DNA from: Enterovirga sp.
GTDB lineage: Bacteria; Pseudomonadota; Alphaproteobacteria; Rhizobiales; Beijerinckiaceae
Assembly (NCBI GenBank): GCA_028290385.1
Contig: JAQGJZ010000111.1
Span: 1 to 5,046 of the forward strand
DNA: 5,046 nucleotides
Direction: 5' to 3'
Every line of letters starts with the position of its first letter. The first letter of the stretch is position 1. The position numbers and the translations under genes are program-made. Shown one piece after another: positions 1-5,046 of the stretch. Under the pieces are notes generated by a model. That model was not told where the DNA came from and did no database searches. It worked only from the letters and a program-made list of their open reading frames with translations.

Positions 1-1
1 C

Positions 2-901
2 CTGTCCGACCCGCTCAGCGCCTTTGTGCCGGAATTCGCAGACGTGACGGTGAGGGTTGAGCGGGACGGGGCCGTCGCGCTCGCCGAGCCCGCCCGCCCG
101 ATCACGGTTCACGACCTGCTGCGCCACACCTCCGGGCTCACCTACGAGTGGATGGACGACGGCCCGGTCCAGGCCGCCTACGCCGGAGCGGAGACCGGGC
201 GCCGGTCCCGCACCAATGCGGAGCAGGCTGCGCTCCTTGCAACGCTGCCGCTGCTCGCCCACCCGGGCACGGAGTGGAACTACAGCCGCTCGACGGACAT
301 GATCGGCCGCGTGATCGAGGTCGTCACCGGCCTGCCGCTCGGGGTCGCCCTGCGCAGCCGCCTGTTCGAGCCGCTCGGCATGATGGAAACCGGCTTCGTC
401 GTCCCGCCGGCCTACCAGGCCCGCATCGCGCAGCCCTTCCCGATCGACCCGGAAACGGGAGAGCCGCAGGACCTGCTCGACGTCACCCGGGATGTCGCGA
501 TGGAGAACGGCGGCGGCGGGCTTGCCTCCACGGCCTCGGATTACGCCCGCTTCCTGCACATGCTGATCTCGGGCGGGCAGCTCGACGGGGTCCGCTGTCT
601 CTCGCCGAAGACGCTGGCCTACATGACGGCGGACCATCTCGGCCCTGAGATCCGCATCATGCCCGACATCCTGCCGGACGGGTACGGTTTTGGGCTCGGC
701 TTCGCAGTGCGGCGCCAGGACGGGATCGCGAGTTTCCCCGGCTCAGCGGGCGACATCTATTGGGAGGGCCTCGGCGGCACGAGCTTCTGGCTCGACCCGC
801 GCGAGGAACTCTACGGCCTGATCATGGTGCAGGCGCCGAGCCGGCGCGAGCATTACCGCCGCATGATGCGACAGCTCGTCTACGCGGCGATCGTGGAGTG
901 A
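2..901 (+). CDS. Serine hydrolase, class C beta-lactamase/EstB-like family (5' partial)
   Basis: The reading frame is open from the window edge (first codon at 2) to the TGA at 899-901, giving 299 visible residues; the gene starts upstream. It resembles the penicillin-binding-protein-like serine hydrolases (beta-lactamase class C / EstB esterase fold). Visible family signatures are LSDPLSAFVPEF at the left edge, TVHDLLRHTSGLTYEW (about 90-155), the Tyr motif WNYSRS with Tyr codon 281-283, a glycine-rich block NGGGGLASTASDYARF (about 508-554), and YWEGLGGTSFWLDP (about 758-799), which takes the place of the KTG/HxG motif. The SxxK nucleophile should lie a few tens of residues upstream, outside the window. 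The Tyr motif is YSR rather than the YxN of true beta-lactamases, and no KTG is present, so an esterase or peptidase-like activity is more likely than antibiotic hydrolysis (inference). Substrate and cellular location are unknown because the N-terminus is missing. The GTG at 26 is internal (Val), not a start. The gene converges on ku. Confidence 0.88.
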   Translation: MSDPLSAFVPEFADVTVRVERDGAVALAEPARPITVHDLLRHTSGLTYEWMDDGPVQAAYAGAETGRRSRTNAEQAALLATLPLLAHPGTEWNYSRSTDMIGRVIEVVTGLPLGVALRSRLFEPLGMMETGFVVPPAYQARIAQPFPIDPETGEPQDLLDVTRDVAMENGGGGLASTASDYARFLHMLISGGQLDGVRCLSPKTLAYMTADHLGPEIRIMPDILPDGYGFGLGFAVRRQDGIASFPGSAGDIYWEGLGGTSFWLDPREELYGLIMVQAPSRREHYRRMMRQLVYAAIVE

Positions 902-924
902 GGCGGGCGAGGTGACCCGCCTCA
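899..924. terminator. Inverted repeat between convergent stop codons, candidate bidirectional terminator
   Basis: TGAGGCGGG (899-907) and CCCGCCTCA (916-924) form a perfect 9-bp inverted repeat around an 8-nt loop. The outer three bases of each arm are the TGA stop codons of the hydrolase (+ strand) and of ku (- strand). The whole gap between the two genes is 20 bp. A GC-rich stem in a convergent gap suits a shared terminator, but neither strand has a T-tract after the stem, so termination by the hairpin alone is uncertain. Confidence 0.5.
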
Positions 925-1878
925 ACTCGCCTTCTTGAGCTTCGGGGCCGCCTTGCCGGCGGTGCGCCGCGCGGCTGGAGCCGGGGCTGCCTTCTTCGGC
1001 TGAGACGCCGCCTTGGCCGCCTTCGGCTCCGGGGCCGCCTTCTCGGCCTTGGCGGCCGAAGCTGCCTTGGCTTTCGCCGGCGCTGGGGCGGCGGCGTTGT
1101 CCTGGTCGGCCGAGATGGAGCGCCGCAGCGCCTCCATCAGGCTGACCACGTTGGTGGGCTTGGGCGCCGCGTTCACCCGCACGGGCTGGTGGGTCTGCTT
1201 CGCCTTGATCAGGTCGAGCAGCGCGTTCTGATACCGGTCCTCGAACCGTTTCGGATCGAAATGCGACATCTTGCGGCCGATGATGTGGGTCGCGAGGTCG
1301 AGCATCTCCTCCGACACCTCCGGCTCGCCGATATCCTCGAAATAATCCTCGTCCTCCCGAACCTCGTAGGCGTAGCGCAGGGTCGTGGCGACCAGCCCCT
1401 TGCCGCGCGGCTCGAGCAGGATCGGACGCTCGCGGCGATAGAGCACCACCCGGCCGAGGCCGACCACGTTCTTCTCACGCATGGCGTCACGGATGACCGC
1501 GAACGCCTCCTCGCCCAGCTTGCCGTCCGGCGTCAGGTAGTAGGGCGTATCGAGAAAGGTCTCGTCGATCTCGTCGCGGGGCACGAAGGTCTCGATGTCG
1601 ATGGTGTGCGTCGACTCGATCGCCACCGAGTCGATCTCGTCCTCTTCCAGGACGACGTACTCGTTCTTGGCGACCTGGTAGCCCCGCACCTGTTCGTCGG
1701 ACTCGACCTCCGTGTCCGTCTCGGGATCCACGAGCTTTCGCCGGAGTCGATTGCCGGTGTCGCGGTGGAGGAGATGGAACGAGACCCGCTCCTTGGTCGT
1801 CGTTGCCGGGAAGAGCTGGACGGGGCAGGACACAAGCGAGAGCTTGAGATATCCCTTCCAGTTGGACCGGGGGGCCAT
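922..1878 (-). CDS. ku: Bacterial Ku protein (non-homologous end joining)
   Basis: This 318-residue protein is a bacterial Ku homologue. Ku forms a homodimeric ring that threads onto DNA double-strand ends and recruits the ligase LigD for end joining. The N-terminus MAPRSNWKGYLKLSLVSCPV is the typical opening of Ku from Rhizobiales. The Ku core follows (about residues 8-230), including LLHRDTGNRLRRKLVDPET (37-55), the YVVLEEDEID block (74-83), YYLTPDGKLGEEAF (113-126), and the closing helix FEDRYQNALLDLIKAKQ (212-228). NVVSLMEALRRSI (243-255) is a C-terminal segment common in this Ku type. Residues 261-318 are a low-complexity Ala/Lys/Pro tail, basic and probably disordered. The ATG at 1876-1878 has GGAG (1886-1889, - strand) 7 nt upstream, which supports the start. 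No ligD is visible here, so the partner ligase must be elsewhere. The gene is divergent from the cyclase gene and convergent with the hydrolase. Confidence 0.95.
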   Translation of the reverse strand: MAPRSNWKGYLKLSLVSCPVQLFPATTTKERVSFHLLHRDTGNRLRRKLVDPETDTEVESDEQVRGYQVAKNEYVVLEEDEIDSVAIESTHTIDIETFVPRDEIDETFLDTPYYLTPDGKLGEEAFAVIRDAMREKNVVGLGRVVLYRRERPILLEPRGKGLVATTLRYAYEVREDEDYFEDIGEPEVSEEMLDLATHIIGRKMSHFDPKRFEDRYQNALLDLIKAKQTHQPVRVNAAPKPTNVVSLMEALRRSISADQDNAAAPAPAKAKAASAAKAEKAAPEPKAAKAASQPKKAAPAPAARRTAGKAAPKLKKAS

Positions 1879-1885
1879 CGGTGAA

Positions 1886-1889
1886 CTCC
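1886..1889 (-). promoter_or_regulatory. Ribosome binding site of ku
   Basis: GGAG on the minus strand lies 7 nt upstream of the ku ATG (1876-1878). It supports this start over longer or shorter alternatives. Confidence 0.65.
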
Positions 1890-1914
1890 GTACGCTACGA
1901 GAACTCGCGAACTC

Positions 1915-1949
1915 GACTCGGGCGACTCAACGACTCCTCGGATTGACTC
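1915..1949. promoter_or_regulatory. Cluster of four GANTC (GACTC) sites in the ku / cyclase divergent promoter region
   Basis: GACTC occurs at 1915-1919, 1924-1928, 1932-1936 and 1945-1949, three of them as CGACTC with 9- and 8-bp starts-to-starts. A fifth GANTC (GATTC) is at 2030-2034. Related AACTC copies lie at 1902-1906 and 1910-1914. GANTC is the target of the cell-cycle methyltransferase CcrM in Alphaproteobacteria, and methylation of promoter GANTC sites can change transcription, for example through GcrA. The last copy overlaps TTGACT (1943-1948), which matches five of six bases of a -35 element on the + strand, but I see no good -10 at the right distance. A methylation-sensitive control region is inference; the motif could also be a repeated operator for an unknown regulator. 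Confidence 0.45.
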
Positions 1950-2023
1950 GTTCCCGCCCCAATCCGCCCTCATCCCGAGGGCTCGGCTTGCACCGACAAG
2001 ACCCGACGACCACCTTGCAGCCG

Positions 2024-3313
2024 ATGCAGGATTCCGCACCGATGGTCCCACGCGCCTGCTCCTGGCCGAGCGCCGATGCCGAAGGCGAGGAGATCGGGGA
2101 CCTTGATCCGGAGCTCTTCAAGCCGGCCCTCGCCCTGCGGGACTGGCTTCTCGCAGAGGGAGCCCGGCTCGAGGGCTGGGGCGTGCTGCTGTCCGGCCTC
2201 GCCGAGCGGCTGGACGCGCTCGGCGTCCCGCTCGACCGGATCACCACGGCCATCGACGCGCTCCATTCCGAATACACGGGCATCGGCCGGATCTGGACCC
2301 GGGACGGCGGCTACGCGTTCCGGCTCTTTCCGCATGGTGAGACATCTGAGCGCGCCTACGAGCGGAGCCCGTTCGCGGAGGCCCACCGGACGGGCCGGTG
2401 GCTGATCCTCAACCTCGCGACGACCCCGGACGACGCCTTCGAGATCGTCCCGGAGCTCAAGGCCGAGGGCTATGCGGTTTACGCCTGCGTCCCGCTCTGC
2501 TTCACGAACGGGACCCGCAACGGGGTGACCTTCGCGACACGCGATCCCATGGGCTTCGGCAAGCGCGCGCTCTCCGTTCTGCGCTTCGTGATGCCGACCC
2601 TCGCGGCCACCATGGAAACGCGCTCGGTCAACCAGCGCCTCGACAACGTGCTGCGCATCTATGTCGGTGACGAGCCGCACAAGGCCATCCTGTCCGGCAC
2701 CATCCAGCGCGGGGCGGTGAGCCGCATCCGGTCGGCCATCCTCTTCGCCGACATGCGCGGCTACACCCGCATCTCCTCGGAGCTCGAGCCGGAACGTGCG
2801 GTCGAGATGCTGAACAACTTCTTCGATTGCCTTGTGCCCCCGATCGAGGCCGAGGGCGGGGAAGTCCTCAAATATCTCGGCGACGGCCTGCTGGCGATCT
2901 TCCGCGACCACGGGGACGATACCGGGCAGAGCGCGCAGGCGGCGCTTTCCGCAGCCGTGGCAGGGCTCGTGAAGCTCGACGAGGCCAACCGCGAGGGACG
3001 GTTCCCGACCCGCATCGAGGCCGGCATCGCGCTCCATCACGGGGAGGCCGCCTACGGCAATGTCGGCTCGGGCGCCCGGCTCGATTTCACCGTGATCGGC
3101 CGCGACGTGAACCTCGCCAGCCGGATCGCGCAGATGAACAAAGTGCTCGGAGAGCCTCTCCTGATGTCGCAGGCTTTCGCCGAGCATCTGTGGGGCGACC
3201 CCGAGATGATCGGCCACCACGCGCTGGATGGCTTTGTCGCGCCCGTTCCGATCTACCGGCTCAAAGCCGCCGCGACCGCCCCGGCGGAGGAATTGTTCGC
3301 AGCAGCCGAGTAG
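2024..3313 (+). CDS. Class III (type IIIb-like) adenylate/guanylate cyclase with N-terminal sensory region
   Basis: The 429-residue protein has a C-terminal class III nucleotide cyclase domain (about residues 235-400), which makes cAMP or cGMP from ATP or GTP. Visible catalytic residues are the metal-binding Asp243 (LFADMRGYTRI) and Asp287 (KYLGDGLLAIF), the purine-contacting Lys283 and Thr356 (DFTVIGRDVN), and the transition-state pair Asn363 and Arg367 (NLASRI). All are present, so the enzyme should be active as a homodimer. Thr in place of Asp at 356 is the class IIIb pattern. Residues about 35-215 form a conserved N-terminal region seen in rhizobial cyclases, with WLLAEGARLEGWGVLLSGLA (41-60) followed by a GAF-like stretch (about 120-200). 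No membrane segment or signal peptide is seen, so it is probably cytoplasmic. The start is uncertain. ATG 2024 lacks a clear Shine-Dalgarno; ATG 2042 has AGGA 10 nt upstream; TTG 1988 has GAGGG 6 nt upstream and would add 12 residues. Frames reaching back into ku are spurious. The gene is divergent from ku and lies 144 bp before tssK on the same strand. Confidence 0.9.
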   Translation: MQDSAPMVPRACSWPSADAEGEEIGDLDPELFKPALALRDWLLAEGARLEGWGVLLSGLAERLDALGVPLDRITTAIDALHSEYTGIGRIWTRDGGYAFRLFPHGETSERAYERSPFAEAHRTGRWLILNLATTPDDAFEIVPELKAEGYAVYACVPLCFTNGTRNGVTFATRDPMGFGKRALSVLRFVMPTLAATMETRSVNQRLDNVLRIYVGDEPHKAILSGTIQRGAVSRIRSAILFADMRGYTRISSELEPERAVEMLNNFFDCLVPPIEAEGGEVLKYLGDGLLAIFRDHGDDTGQSAQAALSAAVAGLVKLDEANREGRFPTRIEAGIALHHGEAAYGNVGSGARLDFTVIGRDVNLASRIAQMNKVLGEPLLMSQAFAEHLWGDPEMIGHHALDGFVAPVPIYRLKAAATAPAEELFAAAE

Positions 3314-3330
3314 CGACCGACTCGGCCGGC

Positions 3331-3351
3331 CTTCGCTGAGAGACTGCGAAG
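3331..3351 (+). other. Short inverted repeat just after the cyclase stop
   Basis: CTTCGC (3331-3336) and GCGAAG (3346-3351) form a 6-bp stem with a 9-nt loop, 17 nt after the cyclase stop codon. No T-tract follows. It may be part of a 3' end structure, but a stem of this size can arise by chance. Confidence 0.25.
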
Positions 3352-3384
3352 AGATAAGCCCGCCAAGGAATCCTGAGCAGATCT

Positions 3385-3402
3385 AAAGCCGGATACGGCT
3401 TT
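3385..3402 (+). terminator. Candidate terminator hairpin after the cyclase gene
   Basis: AAAGCCG (3385-3391), loop GATA, CGGCTTT (3396-3402) is a perfect 7-bp stem with a 4-nt loop. The A run on the left arm and T run on the right resemble an intrinsic terminator, although the downstream sequence GCTTGCTG is not a pure T-tract. It lies 71 nt after the cyclase stop and 55 nt before the tssK start, so it could isolate the T6SS operon from read-through. Confidence 0.45.
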
Positions 3403-3404
3403 GC

Positions 3405-3434
3405 TTGCTGCCTCCCGGCCCGCAGCCTTATACC
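3405..3434 (+). promoter_or_regulatory. Weak sigma-70-like promoter candidate for the tssK operon
   Basis: TTGCTG (3405-3410) and TATACC (3429-3434) are separated by 18 bp. The -10 matches four of six consensus bases and the -35 three of six. TTATACC is the only AT-rich element just upstream of tssK, and it follows the candidate terminator. Transcription would start around 3441, leaving a very short leader. This is a visual match only. Confidence 0.3.
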
Positions 3435-3446
3435 TGTTGCGGGAGC

Positions 3447-3450
3447 AGGG
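3447..3450 (+). promoter_or_regulatory. Ribosome binding site of tssK
   Basis: AGGG lies 7 nt upstream of the ATG at 3458, inside a purine-rich stretch that also has GGGAG at 3441-3445. It favours ATG 3458 over the in-frame TTG at 3401. Confidence 0.5.
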
Positions 3451-3457
3451 AACGCGG

Positions 3458-4795
3458 ATGTCCTGGACAAGCAAGGTCGTGTGGTCCGAAGGCCTGTTCC
3501 TTCGACCGCATCACCTTCAGCAGAGCGACCGCTACATGGAGGCCCTGCTCGAAAGCCGGGTCCGCCACGTCACGCCCTATCCCTGGGGCTTCTCGACGAT
3601 CGAGATCGACCGCGACCTCGCCCAGCAGAGCAAGTTCTCGGTGCGGCGCGCCGCCGGCGTCATGCCGGACGGAACGCCCTTCGATATCCCTGGTTCCTCA
3701 CCGCTGCCGGCACCGATCGACGTTCCGGAATCGGCCGGCAAGCAGCTCCTCTGGCTGTCGCTGCCCCTCGGCAGCGCGAATACGCGGGAGGTGGAGGACG
3801 CCGAGGCCGAGAGCGCCAGCCGCTATTACCCGGCGAGCGAGGTGCTGATCGACGCGACCTCCCCGCTGCGGATCGAGGAGGAGATCGACGTCGCGCATCC
3901 CCGGCTCTCCTTCGAGCTGCGGCGGACCGCGAAGCCCGGCTATGTCGGCCTGCCGATCGCGCGGGTGCTCGAGGTGCGCGACAGGACCATCGTGTTCGAC
4001 GAGAAGTTCGCCCCGCCGGTGCTGAGCTGCGCCGCGCACCCGGTGGTGGACGGCTGGATCGACCGGGTGATCGGCTGGATCGACAACAAGCTCGAGGAGC
4101 TTGCGCGCTATGCCGCCGACCCGACCGCCGGCGGCGGGCTGCAGAGCGCCGACTACTTCATCCTGCAGCTGCTCAACCGGCACATCCCGGTGCTGAAGCA
4201 CTTTCGGCAATCGCGCTACATCCATCCCGAGCGGCTGTACGAGGAGTTCCTGCGCATCGCCGGCGAGCTTGCGACCTTTGCGACCGCCGAGCGGCGCGCC
4301 CGCACCTACCCGGCCTACGACCACGACAACCTCGAAGAGGTGTTCACGCCGATCGTGCGCGACATCCAGGATTTCCTGTCGGCGCAACTCGGCCGCCGGG
4401 CGATCCGGCTCGAGATCATCGAGCGGGCGCCGAACGCCTTCGTGTCCACGATCCGCGACCGCAACCTGTTCCGCAATGCCGCCCTGGTGCTCGAGGTCTC
4501 GGCCCGTCGGCCGCTCACCGAGATCCAGAGCCAGTTCCCGCACCTGTTCAAGGTCGGGCCGAACACGAAGATGAACGAGATCGTCCACGCCCATCTGCCG
4601 GGCGTGGGACTGGTGCACCTTCCGACGCCGCCGCCGCAGATCAGGGCGATCACCGACCACGTCTACTTCCTGCTCGACCGGCAATCGCCGCTGTGGCCGG
4701 AATTCTCGGTTGCGAGCTCGATCGGGATGCACTTCTCTGGCGATTGGCCGGAGCTCGACCTCGAGCTCTGGGCGGTGCTGGAAGGGCGGCGGTGA
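3458..4795 (+). CDS. tssK: Type VI secretion system baseplate subunit TssK (VasE/ImpJ family)
   Basis: The 445-residue protein has the usual length and full pattern of TssK, the trimeric cytoplasmic subunit that ties the T6SS baseplate (TssFGE-VgrG) to the TssLM membrane complex. The N-terminus KVVWSEGLFLRPHHLQQSDRY (6-26) is the family hallmark. Residues about 1-170 fit the shoulder domain, which is related to phage receptor-binding-protein shoulders. About 190-310 is the helical neck, including YFILQLLNRHIPVLKHF and AYDHDNLEEVFTPIV. About 315-445 is the head that contacts TssL/TssM, with FKVGPNTKMNEIVHAHLPGV (364-383) and HLPTPPPQIR (387-396). The frame is open back to TTG 3401, but translation of 3401-3457 gives sequence unlike the family, and ATG 3458 has a Shine-Dalgarno. 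No truncation or frameshift is seen. It lies 46 bp before tssL, the usual tssK-tssL order, so the two are probably co-transcribed. Confidence 0.96.
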   Translation: MSWTSKVVWSEGLFLRPHHLQQSDRYMEALLESRVRHVTPYPWGFSTIEIDRDLAQQSKFSVRRAAGVMPDGTPFDIPGSSPLPAPIDVPESAGKQLLWLSLPLGSANTREVEDAEAESASRYYPASEVLIDATSPLRIEEEIDVAHPRLSFELRRTAKPGYVGLPIARVLEVRDRTIVFDEKFAPPVLSCAAHPVVDGWIDRVIGWIDNKLEELARYAADPTAGGGLQSADYFILQLLNRHIPVLKHFRQSRYIHPERLYEEFLRIAGELATFATAERRARTYPAYDHDNLEEVFTPIVRDIQDFLSAQLGRRAIRLEIIERAPNAFVSTIRDRNLFRNAALVLEVSARRPLTEIQSQFPHLFKVGPNTKMNEIVHAHLPGVGLVHLPTPPPQIRAITDHVYFLLDRQSPLWPEFSVASSIGMHFSGDWPELDLELWAVLEGRR

Positions 4796-4827
4796 GCGCG
4801 AAAGCGCCCGACGGGCCGGCCGGCCCG
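4796..4827 (+). other. Two adjacent hairpin-forming sequences in the tssK-tssL gap
   Basis: Directly after the tssK stop, GCGC-GAAA-GCGC (4796-4807) forms a 4-bp stem closed by a GNRA tetraloop. After four bases, CGGGCCGGCCGGCCCG (4812-4827) is a perfect 16-bp palindrome that as RNA can fold into a 6-bp stem with a GGCC loop. The tssL Shine-Dalgarno begins at 4829. GGGCC (4813-4817) could also pair with GGCCC (4837-4841), which would place the Shine-Dalgarno in a loop. The structures are read directly from sequence; a role in mRNA stability or tssL translation is inference. Confidence 0.5.
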
Positions 4828-4828
4828 C

Positions 4829-4835
4829 AGGGAGG
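4829..4835 (+). promoter_or_regulatory. Strong ribosome binding site of tssL
   Basis: AGGGAGG is a near-perfect anti-16S match 6 nt upstream of the ATG at 4842. It fixes the tssL start, and it lies 2 nt after the 16-bp palindrome. Confidence 0.75.
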
Positions 4836-4841
4836 CGGCCC

Positions 4842-5046
4842 ATGAGCAAGCCTTTCGATCCGTTTGGTCGCGGCGACCGCACCATCATCATGCCGAACCC
4901 CGGCGGCCGCCGCGCGGAGCCACAGCCAGCCCCTCCGCCGGCGGCACCCTTTCCTCCCCCTCCCCCGGCGGCTCCGCGCCACGCAGCCCCGGTGGCGCCG
5001 AGCTCGCAGCCGGCCTTCGCGCCGGCCTCCTACGGGGCGGTGCCGG
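4842..5046 (+). CDS. tssL: Type VI secretion system protein TssL (DotU/IcmH family), 3' partial
   Basis: The frame stays open from ATG 4842 to the window end, showing 68 residues. The opening MSKPFDPFGRGDRTIIMPNP followed by GGRR is typical of the cytoplasmic N-terminus of long TssL (DotU/IcmH) proteins. TssL is an inner-membrane protein that with TssM anchors the T6SS and contacts TssK. Residues about 25-68 are a Pro/Ala-rich linker, probably disordered. The DotU helical domain, the membrane segment and any peptidoglycan-binding OmpA-like domain would lie beyond the window. Thr14 in the DRT motif sits at the residue number that PpkA phosphorylates in Agrobacterium tumefaciens TssL. Identification rests on this N-terminal motif, the position right after tssK and the strong Shine-Dalgarno. 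It could in principle be another Pro-rich T6SS protein, but tssL is by far the best fit. Confidence 0.85.
   Translation, partial: MSKPFDPFGRGDRTIIMPNPGGRRAEPQPAPPPAAPFPPPPPAAPRHAAPVAPSSQPAFAPASYGAVP

Noticed and set aside
1189..1884. Long + strand open frame (231 codons) inside ku
   Set aside because: It is antisense to a convincing Ku gene, has shadow-type composition, and no family is recognised.
1712..2023. Upstream in-frame extension of the cyclase across the ku start
   Set aside because: It overlaps the opposite-strand Ku N-terminus, and the translated extension (Arg/Ser-rich) looks non-coding.
1970..3220. Long - strand open frame (416 codons) opposite the cyclase
   Set aside because: This is a mirror frame of a GC-rich gene; the + strand has full cyclase catalytic motifs.
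3390..3405. Sigma-54-like GG-N10-GC (CGGATACGGCTTTGCT) upstream of tssK
   Set aside because: Only the core GG, TTGC and the following T fit, the -24 flank is poor, and it overlaps the perfect hairpin at 3385-3402; such spacing arises often by chance in GC-rich DNA.
3481..4845. Long + strand open frame (454 codons) overlapping tssK in another frame
   Set aside because: Arg/Ala/Pro-rich translation typical of a frame shadow; tssK in the other frame has clear homology along its length.
3698..4891. Long - strand open frame (397 codons) opposite tssK
   Set aside because: It is an antisense shadow of tssK, rich in Arg/Gly/Val/Asp with no recognisable domain, and runs into tssL.
1..5046. tRNA, rRNA, CRISPR array or insertion sequence
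   Set aside because: No spaced long direct repeats, transposase-like frames, terminal inverted repeats or tRNA-like cloverleaf sequences were seen on reading both strands.

Overview
The window is high-GC DNA (roughly two thirds G+C by eye) with strong third-position GC bias in every gene. It looks like chromosomal sequence from an alphaproteobacterium, most likely Hyphomicrobiales (Rhizobiales; Methylobacterium/Rhizobium-like). The grounds are the Ku protein type, the N-terminal architecture of the cyclase, the TssK/TssL sequences, and a cluster of GANTC sites (the CcrM methylation target of this class). This placement is inference from family resemblance, not from a search.

Layout from left to right. 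(1) 1-901, + strand: the 3' part of a class C beta-lactamase/esterase-like serine hydrolase; its N-terminus with the SxxK nucleophile lies outside the window. (2) 922-1878, - strand: a complete bacterial Ku protein (non-homologous end joining) with a long Ala/Lys/Pro tail. It converges on the hydrolase, and a perfect 9-bp inverted repeat that includes both stop codons lies between them. (3) 1879-2023: a divergent intergenic region between ku and a cyclase gene, carrying four GACTC (GANTC) sites within 35 bp. (4) 2024-3313, + strand: a class III nucleotide cyclase with all catalytic residues present and a Thr at the purine-specifying position (class IIIb type). (5) 3314-3457: an intergenic region with two inverted repeats and a weak promoter candidate. 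(6) 3458-4795, + strand: tssK, the type VI secretion baseplate-membrane connector. (7) 4842 to the window end, + strand: the start of tssL (DotU/IcmH family), preceded by a strong Shine-Dalgarno and two compact RNA-hairpin-forming sequences.

Functionally the window joins a housekeeping or accessory segment (hydrolase, Ku, cyclase) to what looks like the left edge of a type VI secretion operon reading out to the right. TssK and TssL form the cytoplasmic/inner-membrane link between the T6SS baseplate and the TssLM(J) membrane complex. The TssL N-terminus has a DRT motif with Thr at residue 14, the same position as the PpkA-phosphorylated Thr14 known in Agrobacterium tumefaciens TssL, so this T6SS may be controlled by threonine phosphorylation. 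No RNA genes, insertion sequences or CRISPR arrays were seen. I did not find a clearly undescribed system. The best leads are the GANTC cluster between ku and the cyclase gene, the tssK-tssL hairpin pair, and the TssL Thr14 motif.
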